Assembly: GCF_004521985.1 (NCBI RefSeq)
Contig: NZ_SBHZ01000028.1
Coordinates: forward strand, 1 to 39,690
Direction: 5' to 3'
DNA: 39,690 nucleotides
Origin: Ectopseudomonas khazarica
GTDB lineage: Bacteria; Pseudomonadota; Gammaproteobacteria; Pseudomonadales; Pseudomonadaceae
The notes beneath the pieces were generated by a model. It was not told the DNA's origin. It saw only the letters and a program-made list of their open reading frames with translations, and did not search any database. Positions 7,045 through 16,602 of this stretch are shown here, in pieces (the stretch's first letter is position 1; each line of letters opens with the position of its first letter). Both the position numbers and the translations under genes were made by a program.

Positions 7045-7644
7045 TCAGAGCGTGATCGGACGTCGGCCGGCGAGGGCGTGCGCCAGCGTGCCGCCGTCGA
7101 CCAGCTCCAGTTCGCCCCCCAGCGGCATGCCGTGGGCGATGCGCGAAGCGACCAGGCCCTTGCCGGTAAGGATCTGCGCGATGTAGTGCGCCGTGGCCTC
7201 GCCTTCCACGGTCGGGTTGGTAGCGAGGATGACCTCGCTGAAGGCACCGGCGTCGATGCGCTCCAGCAGCTCGGGAATACCGATGGCTTCCGGCCCCAGG
7301 CCATCGAGCGGCGACAGGTGCCCCTTGAGCACGAAGTAGCGCCCGCGATAGCCGGTGTGCTCGACGGCGTAGACATCCATCGGGCCTTCCACCACGCACA
7401 GCAGGCTGTCGTCGCGACGCTCGTCGGCGCACAGGTGGCAGATGTCATCCTCGCTCAGGCTGCGGCAACGCTTGCAGTGTCCCACCCCTTCCATCGCCGC
7501 ATTGAGTGCCTGCGCCAGGCGCTGGCCGCCACTGCGATCACGCTCGAGCAACTGCAGAGCCATGCGTTGCGCAGTCTTCTGCCCCACACCAGGCAGGATG
7601 CGCAGGGAGTCGATCAGCTGGCGAATCAGAGGACTGAAGCTCAT
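7045..7644 (-). CDS. recR: Recombination mediator protein RecR
   Basis: 199 residues, the usual length. The order is an N-terminal helix-hairpin-helix (LRILPGVGQKTAQRMALQLL), a C4 zinc finger (CKRCRSLSEDDICHLC), a Toprim domain (LLCVVEGPMDVYAVE ... ILATNPTVEGEATA) and the C-terminal Walker-B-like segment with ASRIAHGMPLGGELELVD. RecR works with RecF and RecO to load RecA on gapped single-stranded DNA. The ATG at 7644 is chosen because it gives the conserved MSFSPLIRQLIDSLR start. It lies downstream of dnaX and ybaB as in most proteobacteria, but here 252 bases separate it from ybaB. Confidence 0.97.
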   Translation of the reverse strand: MSFSPLIRQLIDSLRILPGVGQKTAQRMALQLLERDRSGGQRLAQALNAAMEGVGHCKRCRSLSEDDICHLCADERRDDSLLCVVEGPMDVYAVEHTGYRGRYFVLKGHLSPLDGLGPEAIGIPELLERIDAGAFSEVILATNPTVEGEATAHYIAQILTGKGLVASRIAHGMPLGGELELVDGGTLAHALAGRRPITL

Positions 7645-7665
7645 GGTGTTCCTACAGGTTGATAG

Positions 7666-7737
7666 CCCGGATGCGCTCCGGGGAAACGGGCCAGGCAACA
7701 GGCCCGGCTGGCCTCAGGCCAGGCACTGAGGCCAGCC
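7666..7737. repeat. REP-like hairpins between ybaB and recR
   Basis: CCCGGA (7666-7671) and TCCGGG (7677-7682) form a perfect 6-bp stem with a 5-base loop, in a TAGCCCGGATGCGCTCCGGGG context that resembles dispersed Pseudomonas REP-type repeats. Further on, GGCTGGCCTCA (7706-7716) and TGAGGCCAGCC (7727-7737) form a perfect 11-bp stem with a 10-base loop. Neither is followed by a T tract. They occupy part of the unusually long ybaB-recR gap (7645-7896), in which I see no gene. Confidence 0.5.
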
Positions 7738-7896
7738 ACCACCCTGCGCGCACGAGCGCCATGTCAGGCGTGGTGATCAGACGACGCACGGGGCAAGGCG
7801 CAGGTGGACGAGGAAGCGCCGTATGCTGGAGCGCATGCGAGTTCCGCGTCCGCCTGCAACACCGCCCTGTGCGTCGGCTGGACGGCACGAGGCCGG

Positions 7897-8223
7897 TCAG
7901 AAAGGCATCTTGAAGCCTGGCGGGAGCTGCATGCCGGCCGTCATGCCGGACATCTTCTCCTGGCTGTTCTGCTCGACCTTGCGCACCGCATCGTTGACGG
8001 CCGCGGCGATGAGGTCCTCGAGCACTTCCTTGTCTTCCTGCATCAGGCTGTCATCCAGGGTGATGCGCTTGACGTCATGACGACCGGTCATCACCACGCT
8101 GACCAGGCCGGCACCGGACTGGCCGGTGACTTCGGCATTGGCCAGCTCTTCCTGCATCTTCTGCATCTTTTCCTGCATCTGCTGGGCCTGCTTCATCAGG
8201 CCTGCCATGCCACCTTTCATCAT
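7897..8223 (-). CDS. ybaB: YbaB/EbfC nucleoid-associated protein
   Basis: 108 residues from the ATG at 8221-8223, the family's normal size. The Met/Gln-rich N-terminal helix MMKGGMAGLMKQAQQMQEKM is followed by EVTGQSGAGLVSVVMTGRHD and the C-terminal helix with EDLIAAAVNDAVRKVEQ. YbaB proteins form dimers that bind DNA and are encoded between dnaX and recR, as here. The start is 23 bases past the dnaX stop, so the two are cotranscribed. An upstream in-frame extension overlaps dnaX and is rejected. Confidence 0.95.
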   Translation of the reverse strand: MMKGGMAGLMKQAQQMQEKMQKMQEELANAEVTGQSGAGLVSVVMTGRHDVKRITLDDSLMQEDKEVLEDLIAAAVNDAVRKVEQNSQEKMSGMTAGMQLPPGFKMPF

Positions 8224-8246
8224 GTCGGTATCCTCGGGTGTTCGTG

Positions 8247-10418
<2,172 letters not shown>

Positions 10419-10889
10419 GGAAAACCGTCATGTGAGGAAAGCAAAAGTGGGCTAATCCTAGCGGAGCGACCGGCAAATTGCATCCGCCAACCGAGCCACT
10501 GAAAGGGCCCCTTGTCGAGTTGCGAAACAGTGCTGTTCATTTATTGCGCAATACAGTATGATTCGCGCCGTTCGTACCAAGCTGCAAGTCATCCAGGCCC
10601 TCGCGCCTCCCCGCTGGTTTCCCGGTTCAACGTCTAGCGCATGCCTGCGCAGCCGCCCTCCCCGATCCCACCTGCTGACTGATCAGGCCGACTCGCCACT
10701 CACATTCATTGGCGCAGTTCCTCCGCCTGCCTCCGACGTACTGACCACGCCGAAGAACCGTAACAATGGAACTTTATCGTGCTAATACAGCTCCGATCGG
10801 TTGACTGCTATGGCCGCTTTTCGGCCAACCCCATGGAGCGACACCACGCGCAACGAAGCGCACATGCTTTAAAGGAAACACTTAGAAAA
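10419..10889. other. Long intergenic region between dnaX and divergent small-protein genes
   Basis: 471 bases with no gene I can support. It must hold the dnaX promoter (minus) and the promoter of the 10890 gene (plus). A TATGAT hexamer (10557-10562) lies 15 bases after TTCATT (10536-10541), beside the palindrome ATTGCGCAAT (10543-10552), giving a weak plus-strand promoter candidate with a leader of about 320 bases. The rest shows no clear riboswitch, terminator or repeat. The plus-strand ORF at 10558-10785 has no family resemblance. Confidence 0.4.
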
Positions 10890-11111
10890 ATGCATACTCA
10901 ACATCAGATTCAGAAAGCCATCAGCACGCTGACCCACGCCTTCGCCCCGTTCGACTGCCGTATCCAGGCAGCGCGCAAAGGCAGCTTCAGCTTCACCCTG
11001 GTCGACAAGACCGGCATTGCCCAGTACAGCCAGCGCCTGTACCCGGGCCAGTACGGCGACGACTCGCTGCAACAGGTGATCGAGCGCACCCGCCAGTCGC
11101 TCATCGCCTGA
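10890..11111 (+). CDS. Small conserved protein, possibly DUF3509-like
   Basis: 73 residues starting MHTQHQIQKAISTLTHAFAP at ATG 10890, with AAAGGAAACA about 10 bases upstream. Its second half, FTLVDKTGIAQYSQRLYPGQ followed by QQVIERTRQSL, has the same strand-strand-helix layout as the next gene, and the two seem to be distant paralogues. From memory, both resemble the small Pseudomonas DUF3509 proteins of unknown function. No signal peptide or membrane segment, so cytoplasmic. A longer start at 10779 lacks a ribosome site. It occupies the position next to dnaX where P. aeruginosa also has small hypothetical genes. Confidence 0.7.
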   Translation: MHTQHQIQKAISTLTHAFAPFDCRIQAARKGSFSFTLVDKTGIAQYSQRLYPGQYGDDSLQQVIERTRQSLIA

Positions 11112-11164
11112 ACCTATCGCTCATCCTGAGGTCCAAACTGGCCAATCTCAGGATGGAGTAGGTC

Positions 11165-11452
11165 ATGGAATTCACCAACCAGCAACTCGTCGATCACCTG
11201 TTCACCCCGCTGCGTGCCAACTTCAGCTCCCCACGGCCGGACGGCAGCGTCATCCTCGCCCTGCTCGACGAGAGCGACAGTACCGTCTACAGCCGCGTGC
11301 TGGCCAAGCCACAGCTCGACGACCAGAACGCCTTCGCCCAGAGCCTGGAAGACATCCGCCTCGAACTGGCCGTACGCGCTGGCAACATCCCTGCCGAACT
11401 GCGCAAGACGCTCAAGGAACAGGACAGCGTACTGAGCTATCGCACGGCCTGA
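11165..11452 (+). CDS. Small conserved protein, DUF3509-like
   Basis: 95 residues: MEFTNQQLVDHLFTPLRANF, then a strand pair with GSVILALLDESDSTVYSRVL, then a helix QSLEDIRLELAVRAGNIPAE. The IRLELAVRAGNIPAELRKTL segment is what I recall as typical of the DUF3509 family of Pseudomonas. Function unknown; soluble. A GGATGGAG ribosome site precedes the ATG at 11165. It lies 53 bases after the preceding paralogue and ends just before a strong rho-independent terminator, so the two form a short operon. Confidence 0.75.
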   Translation: MEFTNQQLVDHLFTPLRANFSSPRPDGSVILALLDESDSTVYSRVLAKPQLDDQNAFAQSLEDIRLELAVRAGNIPAELRKTLKEQDSVLSYRTA

Positions 11453-11473
11453 ATCAGACCGCCGTCAACAGAG

Positions 11474-11502
11474 CGCCCGATGCCATTGGCATCGGGCGTT
11501 TT
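11474..11502 (+). terminator. Rho-independent terminator of the small-protein operon
   Basis: CGCCCGATGCC (11474-11484), loop ATT, GGCATCGGGCG (11488-11498), then TTTTCGTT. An 11-bp perfect stem with a T tract, 22 bases after the stop at 11452. Confidence 0.92.
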
Positions 11503-11640
11503 CGTTCATGGCGCAATGATCGCCGCATGCTGCGCGAGTGCGCATGGACGGCTACGGAACGGCGGTGGCGAGCAGGCGGCAGCCCTGGCGATGCGCGCGC
11601 AAGCCAAGGAAAGATGATCGAGATGGGGAATCGCAGATTG

Positions 11641-11752
11641 GAGGCGAGCCCTGCCAGCCACACCCCGGCACACGATGTTCCCGCTGTGGCTGCTCCCTTC
11701 CGGGCCTGACCAGGTTCACAGGTAATCGTTGCGAGGGGACCGACAGGACCCA
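11641..11752 (-). ncRNA. ffs: Signal recognition particle 4.5S RNA (small bacterial type)
   Basis: Read on the minus strand, the segment contains the universally conserved SRP apical domain: GGTCAGGCCCGGAAGGGAGC followed by AGCCACAGC, with the asymmetric and symmetric internal loops that bind Ffh. The 5' arm GGGTCCTGTCGG pairs, with G-U pairs, to the 3' arm CTGGCAGGGCTC to make the long hairpin. The length is about 107-112 bases, as for E. coli 4.5S RNA. Exact ends are estimated from the helix. It guides membrane proteins to the translocon with Ffh and FtsY. It lies near dnaX, as in several pseudomonads. Confidence 0.95.
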
Positions 11753-11787
11753 CCATCACGCAGCCCGTCATTGCGACGGGCCGCGCC

Positions 11788-11815
11788 ATTGTAACGACTA
11801 AACGCAAAGTTACAA
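11788..11815 (-). promoter_or_regulatory. Sigma-70 promoter for the SRP RNA
   Basis: On the minus strand, TTGTAA (-35, 11810-11815) and TACAAT (-10, 11788-11793) are separated by 16 bases. Initiation near 11781 would give a leader of about 30 bases before the mature RNA. That leader contains the hairpin GCCCGTC/GACGGGC (11763-11781), which may guide 5' processing. Confidence 0.7.
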
Positions 11816-11850
11816 CCGGTTCAAACACTTAGATGCGTTGCAGCACCCTC

Positions 11851-13485
11851 TCACACGCGAAAACGCCCCACCAGCTGCGCCAGACCGTGGGACAGCTCGG
11901 ACAGGTGCTGACTGGCCCGCGTGCTCTGCTCGGAGGTCTGCGCCGCCTCGTTGGAGAGGTCACGAATATCGCTGATGTTGCGGGCGATCTCCTCGGTCAC
12001 GCTGCTCTGCTCCTCGCACGCCGTGGCGATCTGCGCGGCCATGTCGTTGATGCGCTGCACCGACTCACCGGTGACGTTCAACGCCTGGTCGACGCCGGCA
12101 GCCTGATCGACGCTCTGCCGTGCCCGCTCGCTCCCGGTATGGGTCGCCTTGACCGCGTTCTGCACCCCGACCTGCAAGCGCTCGATCATGCCCTGAATGT
12201 CCTTGGTGGACTCCTGGGTACGCGCCGCCAATGCCCTGACCTCGTCGGCCACCACCGCGAAGCCTCGCCCCTGCTCGCCGGCACGTGCCGCCTCGATGGC
12301 AGCGTTGAGCGCCAGCAGGTTGGTTTGCTCGGCGATGCCCTTGATCACGGCCAGCACCGCGCCGATGTTGGCGGCTTCCTGCTCCAGGGTCTGGATGGTG
12401 GAGGAAGCGCTCTCCACTTCCTGCGCCAGCTGACGGATCGAGGCGATGGTCGCCCCCACCACCTCGGCCCCTTCGCGTGACTGTTGCTCGGCACTGCGCG
12501 CTGCATCCGCGGCATTCTGCGCATTGCGCGCCACCTCATGCACGGCCGTGCTCATTTCCGTCGCGGCGGTGCTGACCTGGTCGACCGCCGCATGTTCACT
12601 GCTGATCAACTGGTCATTGGCTGCCGCCAGACCGGCAAGGTTCTTCGCCGAGTCGGCCACCTCGTCGGTGACCCGCCCCACTTCCTTGATCAACGGCTGC
12701 AGCTTGTCGAGGAAGCGGTTGAAGGCATGGCTGAGCTGGCCCAGTTCGTCCTTGGACAGCACGTCGAGACGCACGCGCAGGTCGCCATCGCCATCGGCGA
12801 TCTGCTCGATGCGATGCAGCAGGCTGTGCAGGGGACGCGTCACCAGCAGCGGGAAGCCGATGACCAGCAGCAGGCAGACGGCCAGCCCCACGGCAATGAC
12901 GATGCCCTGCTGCCAGGCCAGTTCTTCGCCACGGGCGATCGCCGCAGTGCCCACGGCGTTGGCGGAGCTGTCCTCCAGTTCGCCGAGCTTGTTGATGGCG
13001 CCACGCATCACCTCGAACTGCGCCTCGCTGTCACCGAAGCTGAGGTGGCTGGCCTCCTCGGGGTTGCTGGCGGCCAGCTGCAATACTTTCAGGGAAGTGG
13101 CTTTCCACAGTTCGAAGCCGCGATCGAACTCGGCGACCAGCGCCATCGCTTCGCTGCCGGGCTGCATGTCCGCGAACTTGTGCACGCGGTCATAGGCCTG
13201 CTGCAGGTTCTCGGTGTGCGCGGCGCGCAGCTCCTCGAGATGGCTCCCCGAATCCTCGTCGAGCATGCTGCGCTCGGCGATGAACGCCTGGTAGAGATCC
13301 CGGTCGGCATTGAGCAACAGGCTGATGCCTGGCAGGAAACGGTTGGTCAGGGTCGTCGAGGAATCGGCCACCTGTGTGATGCCACGCATGCCGAGCACAC
13401 CCATGGCCACCAACAGGGCCGCCAGAAGGAGAATGGGCAGGGCGATTTTCCAGCGAAAACCAAGGTCAGTGAAGGCACGCAGCAT
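11851..13485 (-). CDS. Methyl-accepting chemotaxis protein
   Basis: 544 residues. TM1 (about 14-33, IALPILLLAALLVAMGVLGM), a periplasmic helical sensor of about 155 residues of four-helix-bundle type, TM2 (about 194-214), a HAMP domain, and a cytoplasmic signalling domain with the hairpin tip IAEQTNLLALNAAIEAARAG and RGFAVVADEVRALAARTQES. There is no C-terminal CheR-binding pentapeptide. It is a transmembrane receptor that relays ligand binding to CheA/CheW. The ligand cannot be read from the sequence. No che genes are nearby, which is usual for dispersed Pseudomonas receptors. Confidence 0.95.
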   Translation of the reverse strand: MLRAFTDLGFRWKIALPILLLAALLVAMGVLGMRGITQVADSSTTLTNRFLPGISLLLNADRDLYQAFIAERSMLDEDSGSHLEELRAAHTENLQQAYDRVHKFADMQPGSEAMALVAEFDRGFELWKATSLKVLQLAASNPEEASHLSFGDSEAQFEVMRGAINKLGELEDSSANAVGTAAIARGEELAWQQGIVIAVGLAVCLLLVIGFPLLVTRPLHSLLHRIEQIADGDGDLRVRLDVLSKDELGQLSHAFNRFLDKLQPLIKEVGRVTDEVADSAKNLAGLAAANDQLISSEHAAVDQVSTAATEMSTAVHEVARNAQNAADAARSAEQQSREGAEVVGATIASIRQLAQEVESASSTIQTLEQEAANIGAVLAVIKGIAEQTNLLALNAAIEAARAGEQGRGFAVVADEVRALAARTQESTKDIQGMIERLQVGVQNAVKATHTGSERARQSVDQAAGVDQALNVTGESVQRINDMAAQIATACEEQSSVTEEIARNISDIRDLSNEAAQTSEQSTRASQHLSELSHGLAQLVGRFRV

Positions 13486-13636
13486 GATTGCACTCCAGTA
13501 TCAATCAGGTAAGAGCAAGCATAGTCGAGGCTGGCAAAACTGATTCGTCAGCCTTCCTGGCCGTGAGCCTAGGCACGAAGGCTTAACACTTCGTTAAGCC
13601 CGATCAGGGTGCGTAATGCGGTTGCACAGGCTTGGC

Positions 13637-13755
13637 TCCCCTCTCCCATTTATGGGAGAGGGGCTGGGGGAGAGGGCTGAAAATGCCGCAAAGCTGCCAG
13701 TGCCCCCTCTCCGAACGCGGCCCGCCCTAACCCTCTCCCCAACGGGGCGAGGGGA
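13637..13755. repeat. Palindromic intergenic repeat (MITE/BIME-like)
   Basis: Left end TCCCCTCTCCCATTTATGGG and right end reading, in reverse complement, TCCCCTCGCCCCGTTGGGGA form long imperfect inverted arms; each arm is itself a hairpin (CCCTCTCCCAT/ATGGGAGAGGG on the left). About 119 bases in all, within the 492-base gap between the chemotaxis receptor and the HU gene. Such GGGAGAGGG/CCCTCTCCC elements are common dispersed repeats in pseudomonads. The rest of that gap (13486-13636 and 13756-13977) holds no gene I can support; it must contain the promoters of both neighbours, and there is a run of six T at 13808-13813. Confidence 0.75.
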
Positions 13756-13977
13756 CTCGCGTCCGACCACCTTTTATGTGGACAGCATTCCGACCAGGGT
13801 CCCGGCTTTTTTATCCACCACCCGGAACCACCCGACCCGCTGCGACACTAAGCCCTATCGGAAGTGTCTGCCACGGCACTCCCGGGCTGTATCTTTTGTG
13901 CTAGCTTTCCCTCGTTTTCGGCTGTCCAGGGCGCGAGCCAGGGCACCGAACCCCTCATCTGCAAACGGAGTTACATC

Positions 13978-14256
13978 ATGGCAATCACCAAAGACCAACT
14001 GATCAGCGACCTGGCCGAGGCCGTTTCCCTGCCGAAAGCCACTGTCCGCACCCTGATCGATCAGCTGGGCGAAATTGTCGGCGACGCGCTGGAAAACGAC
14101 GGTGAGATCACCCTTCCTGGCATCGGCAAACTGAAGGTGAGCGAGCGTCCGGCCCGCACCGGCCGCAACCCGCAGACCGGCAAGAGCATCGAGATCGCGG
14201 CCAAGAAAGTGGTCAAGCTGGTGCCTGCCAAGGCGCTGAGCGATGCGCTGAACTGA
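13978..14256 (+). CDS. HU-family DNA-binding protein
   Basis: 92 residues starting MAITKDQLISDLAEAVSLPK. The HU signature GKLKVSERPARTGRNPQTGK (DNA-binding arms with the Arg-Asn-Pro tip) is followed by SIEIAAKKVVKLVPAKALSDAL. Length and arm sequence fit HU alpha-type homologues of Pseudomonas; IHF subunits would be about the same size but have a different arm context. GGAG precedes the ATG. A longer upstream frame has no family support. It acts as a nucleoid architectural dimer. Single-gene unit, ended by a GC-rich terminator at 14264. Confidence 0.93.
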   Translation: MAITKDQLISDLAEAVSLPKATVRTLIDQLGEIVGDALENDGEITLPGIGKLKVSERPARTGRNPQTGKSIEIAAKKVVKLVPAKALSDALN

Positions 14257-14263
14257 TTGTCTG

Positions 14264-14296
14264 CCGGCCCGGACGCAATGCCGGGCCGGTCTGTTT
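14264..14296 (+). terminator. Hairpin terminator after the HU gene
   Basis: CCGGCCCGG (14264-14272), 8-base loop, CCGGGCCGG (14281-14289), then TCTGTTT. The 9-bp perfect stem sits between two convergent genes (HU and the CusF-like gene). The T run is short, and on the minus strand there is no clear T tract. Confidence 0.75.
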
Positions 14297-14300
14297 CAGC

Positions 14301-14594
14301 TTACTTCAGTACATTCAACTCGGTGACGACGTAGCGGCTCCCCCGCTGCTCCACCTGAAAGCTCACCTTCTCCCCGCCTGAAACGCCTTCCAGCAATTTC
14401 GGCTCGCCCACCTCGAACACCATGGTCATCGGCGGCATGCCGACGCTGGCGATGGGGCCGTGACGCAGGGTGATCTTCTGTGCGGCGATGTCCACCTTGC
14501 GCACCTCGCCCTGGCTCAGCGGCGCGGGTTCGGCGGCCTGCAACGGCAGGCTGAACAGGGTGGCCAGGGCCGTGATCATCAATGTGCTCTTCAT
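14301..14594 (-). CDS. Periplasmic CusF-like copper-binding protein
   Basis: 97 residues from the ATG at 14592-14594, preceded by GGAGGA. The signal peptide MKSTLMITALATLFSLPLQA is followed by a small beta-barrel domain with GEVRKVDIAAQKITLRHGP and GMPPMTMVFEV, the Met-rich motif of the CusF_Ec family that binds Cu(I). It should act as a periplasmic copper chaperone or buffer. Last gene of the copper operon, 20 bases after the cupredoxin stop. In E. coli CusF delivers copper to the CusCBA pump; no pump gene is present here. Confidence 0.88.
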   Translation of the reverse strand: MKSTLMITALATLFSLPLQAAEPAPLSQGEVRKVDIAAQKITLRHGPIASVGMPPMTMVFEVGEPKLLEGVSGGEKVSFQVEQRGSRYVVTELNVLK

Positions 14595-14614
14595 ACGTGC
14601 ATTCCTCCAGCAGG

Positions 14615-15115
14615 TCATTCGGCCAGCACCTGGATGCGGCCAGTCATGCCGGCCTGGTAATGGCCGGCGATCAGGCAGGCGAAGTCGAACTCGCCTGCAC
14701 GGTTGAACGTCCAGATCATCTCGCCGCTCTGCCCGGGCGCGACATGCGCCATGTAGGGCTCGTCGTGCTCCATGCCGGGAAACCTGGCCATCATCGCAGC
14801 ATGCTGATCCAGCTCGGCCCGGGTGCCGATGACGAACTCATGCAGCAACTGCCCGTCGTTGTGATGAACGAAACGGATGGTTTCGCCCTGCCTGACCTGC
14901 AGGCGATCCGGTGTGAAACGCATCTGGTCGCCCATGCGGATGTCGATGCTGCGGTCGACCTGTGCAGCGCTGCCAGCGATGCCCCAGGGCTTTTGTTCCA
15001 TCGGCATCGCCGCAGCATCGTGAGTGCCATGGGCTTCGCCGTGGGCAAGTGCCAACGGGCTATTCAGGACGCCACCCAGCGTCAGGGTCAGGGCAAGAAG
15101 CGATAGGGTTTTCAT
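14615..15115 (-). CDS. Periplasmic cupredoxin-family copper protein
   Basis: 166 residues with signal peptide MKTLSLLALTLTLGGVLNSP followed by LALAHGEAHG. After a His/Met-rich linker comes a plastocyanin-like domain: RFTPDRLQVRQGETIRFVHH, NDGQLLHEFVIG with a ligand His, and FACLIAGHYQAGM supplying the Cys, His and Met of a type 1 copper site. It could carry electrons to or from the multicopper oxidase encoded just upstream (58 bases away), or store copper. The family is widespread in copper-resistance clusters. The exact partner is inferred from position. Confidence 0.88.
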   Translation of the reverse strand: MKTLSLLALTLTLGGVLNSPLALAHGEAHGTHDAAAMPMEQKPWGIAGSAAQVDRSIDIRMGDQMRFTPDRLQVRQGETIRFVHHNDGQLLHEFVIGTRAELDQHAAMMARFPGMEHDEPYMAHVAPGQSGEMIWTFNRAGEFDFACLIAGHYQAGMTGRIQVLAE

Positions 15116-15173
15116 TCAGGATGTTCCTCGATTGGTCTGCTGACCGGGCCGCGCGTGGCAGCCCGGCGTGTTT

Positions 15174-16586
15174 TCAATGCCCGGCATGGCCACCGGGTTT
15201 GCGTACCTGCACGTCCACCGGCGCCTCGACCGGCCGCTCGAGCGGCATCGACTGGCCGCCGCCGTCATGCGTGCGGCTCGGCTCGGCCAGGGCGCCTGTC
15301 CACTCGTAGGCCTGCGAACCAGGCGGATGCCTGAACCAGCCCGGATTGCGGTAATCACCAGCGGCCTGCTCCTTGCGCACCTTGAGCAGGGTGAACATGC
15401 CGCCCATCTCCACCGAGCCGAAGGGCCCGTCACCGGTCATCATCGGCACGGTGTTGTCCGGCAGCGGCATCGGCATCTCCGCCATGTCGGCCATGCCGCG
15501 CTCGCCCATCACCATGTAGTCGGGCACCAGCCTGGCGATCTTGCCGGTCATGTCGCGGTGATCGACGCCAACCAGCGTCGGCACGTCGTGGCCCATGGCA
15601 TTCATGGTGTGGTGGCTCTTGTGACAATGCAGTGCCCAGTCGCCCTCCTCGTTGGCGATGAACTCCACCTGACGCATCTGCCCCACCGCCACGTCGGTGG
15701 TCACTTCCGGCCAGCGCGAAGCGAGTGGCGTCGGCCCGCCGTCGGTGCCGGTCACCTCGAATTCGTGGCCGTGCAGATGGATCGGGTGGTTGGTCATGGT
15801 CAGGTTGCCGACACGCAGGCGCACCCGCTCGCCCTGACGCGCCACCAGCGGATCGATGCCGGGAAACACGCGACTGTTGAAGGTCCACAGGTTGAAGTCG
15901 AGCATCTGCATGATCTTCGGCGTGTAGGCGCCGGGCTCGATGTCGTAGGCGTTGAGCAGGAAGCAGTAGTCGCGGTCCACCTCGCTGATCAGCGGGTGGT
16001 GCTCCCTGGGGTGGGTGACCCAGAACCCCATCATGCCCATGGCCATCTGCACCATCTCATCGGCATGCGGGTGGTACATGAAGGTGCCGGGCCGGCGCGC
16101 GACGAACTCGTAGACGTACGTCTTGCCCACCGGGATCGCCGGCTGGGTCAGGCCCGAGACGCCGTCCATGCCGTTGGGCAGGCGCTGGCCATGCCAATGG
16201 ATGCTGGTGTGCTCGGGCAGCTTGTTGGTGACGAAGATGCGTACCCGGTCGCCCTCCACCACCTCGATGGTCGGCCCCGGTGACTGGCCGTTGTAGCCCC
16301 ACAGGTGAGCCTTGTAGCCGGGCGCCAGCTCGCGCACCACCGGCTCGGCGACCAGGTGGAACTCCTTGACGCCGTTGTTCATGCGCCACGGCAGCGTCCA
16401 GCCGTTGAGCGTCACCACCGGGTTGTAGGGGCGCCCGCTGCCTGGCTGCAAGGGCGGCTGGGTATCGGCGCTGGCCTGCAGCACCGGCTCGGGCAACGCG
16501 GCCAGGGACACCCGGCTGACCGCCGAGGTGGCGACCGCCGCACCGATGGCACTGGCGCCGAGAAAGAAATCACGTCGTGAAACCAT
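15174..16586 (-). CDS. Tat-exported multicopper oxidase (copper resistance)
   Basis: 470 residues from the ATG at 16584-16586. The Tat signal MVSRRDFFLGASAIGAAVAT shows export in folded form. Copper ligands are visible: HWHG and HPHAD in the N-terminal cupredoxin domain, NHPIHLHGHEF and HCHKSHHTMNAMG in the C-terminal domain, giving complete T1 and T2/T3 sites. A Met-rich segment (MADMAEMPMPLPDN, MMTGDG) may bind Cu(I), as in CueO or CopA. It probably oxidises toxic Cu(I) in the periplasm. It begins 16 bases after the TolC-type gene. An apparent N-terminal extension in the same frame is antisense-free read-through of that neighbour and is rejected. Confidence 0.92.
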   Translation of the reverse strand: MVSRRDFFLGASAIGAAVATSAVSRVSLAALPEPVLQASADTQPPLQPGSGRPYNPVVTLNGWTLPWRMNNGVKEFHLVAEPVVRELAPGYKAHLWGYNGQSPGPTIEVVEGDRVRIFVTNKLPEHTSIHWHGQRLPNGMDGVSGLTQPAIPVGKTYVYEFVARRPGTFMYHPHADEMVQMAMGMMGFWVTHPREHHPLISEVDRDYCFLLNAYDIEPGAYTPKIMQMLDFNLWTFNSRVFPGIDPLVARQGERVRLRVGNLTMTNHPIHLHGHEFEVTGTDGGPTPLASRWPEVTTDVAVGQMRQVEFIANEEGDWALHCHKSHHTMNAMGHDVPTLVGVDHRDMTGKIARLVPDYMVMGERGMADMAEMPMPLPDNTVPMMTGDGPFGSVEMGGMFTLLKVRKEQAAGDYRNPGWFRHPPGSQAYEWTGALAEPSRTHDGGGQSMPLERPVEAPVDVQVRKPGGHAGH

Positions 16587-16602
16587 GTCAGCAGATCCTT
16601 GT

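Noticed and set aside
10558..10785. Plus-strand ORF of 75 codons in the dnaX upstream region
   Set aside because: Arg/Pro-rich composition without family features or a ribosome site; treated as non-coding.
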